This document shows, in pieces, positions 63,614-64,000 of a stretch of 64,000 bases of DNA. Position numbers and translations under genes: made by a program. Position 1 is the first letter of the stretch. Each line of letters starts with the position of its first letter. Source of the DNA: Puccinellia tenuiflora (taxonomy: Eukaryota > Streptophyta > Magnoliopsida > Poales > Poaceae); NCBI GenBank assembly GCA_012064385.1, contig QRDG01000132.1, positions 778,486 through 842,485 of the forward strand. The letters are read 5' to 3'. Below the pieces are notes generated by a model. The model did no database searches. It saw nothing but the letters and a program-made list of their open reading frames with translations, and was not told the origin of the DNA.

Positions 63614-63796
63614 CTCAGCTTGATCTGAACCAATTCCCAGCTGTCCGAACTGGTTGACTCCAAAGGAATAGACACCGCCATCTGCAGATATGCATACAGT
63701 GTGCCATAACCCTGCAGAAACATCTTGCATCTTCACTCCTAGAATAGATGATACACATGTTGGACTCAAAACATCATCCGTATTCCCTTGTCCACA
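63614..63796 (-). pseudogene. Single RCC1-repeat exon (UVR8/RCC1-like), orphan
   Basis: 183-base minus-strand exon, phase 0: TGTGGACAAGGG start after acceptor TTTCAG, end GCTGAG|GTAGGA. It encodes CGQGNTDDVLSPTCVSSILG, VKMQDVSAGLWHTVCISADG and GVYSFGVNQFGQLGIGSDQA, a complete blade of the RCC1 beta-propeller. The expected next exon (LP... VSCGARHS type) is not found in the ~1 kb to the left, so the gene is truncated or the next intron is long. Upstream exons would lie beyond base 64000. RCC1 proteins act as exchange factors or UV-B receptors; which one cannot be told from one blade. Confidence 0.7.
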
Positions 63797-64000
63797 CTGA
63801 AATAAAGAGAACAGTAATTAACGAAATGTCATCTCAAAACATGTAACACAACTCATTACTTTAGATTAACCATTGTCGTTAGATTTGTGGATTTGTGGAT
63901 TTCTGTGCATAAAATTAATTGGAAAATGAGGCAGCCAAACGATTTGTGGATTTGTGTGCATAAAATTAATTGGAAATAGCATATCTTACTGGGCCTTAAT
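63797..64000. other. Intron-like right edge with a duplication
   Basis: GATTTGTGGATTT followed by CTGTGCATAAAATTAATTGG (63891-63924) is nearly repeated as ATTTGTGTGCATAAAATTAA at 63945-63978. It lies directly 5' of the RCC1 exon on the minus strand. Confidence 0.5.

Noticed and set aside
1..64000. tRNA or rRNA genes
   Set aside because: No cloverleaf-forming or rRNA-like sequence was recognised beyond the degenerate tRNA-like pieces near 62541 and 62730; a covariance-model search would be decisive.

Overview
This is a eukaryotic, plant nuclear window. The repeat types (CACTA elements with TAGTCCCGG / TTTGCCGAG subterminal motifs, Stowaway-like MITE, Ty3/gypsy LTR elements whose LTR ends in ACGTATCA) and the GC-rich single-exon genes point to a grass of the Pooideae, most likely a Triticeae or close relative; the species cannot be fixed from sequence alone. 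Well over half of the window is transposable-element DNA, much of it nested; ordinary genes are few.

Layout. 1-2104: minus-strand relic of a CACTA transposase (TNP2). 2153-7841: minus-strand internal region of a Tat-like Ty3/gypsy element, with many stops, cut exactly at 7841 by a CACTA end. 7842-20927: a ~13 kb CACTA-like element or composite holding four transcription units, each preceded by its own block of inverted CCCGGTT/CGCGGTT motifs and a TATA box: a broken DEDD-type 3'-5' exonuclease-like gene, a TNP2 transposase, a 177-aa acidic-tailed unknown, and a multi-exon TNPA/En-Spm-type protein ending in a Ulp1-like (C48) protease domain with two nonsense codons. 21658-22222 and 25528-26414: short retroposons with target duplications. 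23409-24707: an intact-looking U-box/ARM E3 ubiquitin ligase. 27178-35635: a solo LTR (duplication TTCAC) split by a 7.1 kb non-autonomous LTR element (duplication GACGG) whose only ORF is an acidic protein. 35756-38312: another solo LTR (duplication ATAAT). 39016-42850: CACTA ends, an AT-rich stretch and a 3' LINE fragment. 43565-51182: a complete 7.6 kb chromovirus-like Ty3/gypsy element (duplication AGATC) with PBS, PPT and a gag-pol broken by three lesions. 51480-53727: mini CACTA, a 91-bp LINE tail and a Stowaway MITE.

54393-55283 is an intact-looking MKS1-type VQ-motif gene. 55974-61153 is the least familiar part: two minus-strand multi-exon genes in tandem, an OB-fold (RPA1-like) gene (59454-61153) followed by a Ulp1-like protease gene (55974 to about 58445) that stops just after the catalytic His-Trp. 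Each has a TATA box and a repeat array upstream, and each carries a copy of the same 408-410 bp foldback MITE. 63614-63796 is an orphan RCC1-repeat exon at the right edge.

How the parts relate: the two conventional host genes are candidate defence or stress regulators (U-box ligase, MKS1-like VQ protein) and are not obviously linked. The OB-fold/Ulp1-like pair and the exonuclease-carrying CACTA are the strongest candidates for undescribed biology. Exon boundaries were placed by hand from splice signals and reading phase, and homology calls are from motif recognition, not from a search.
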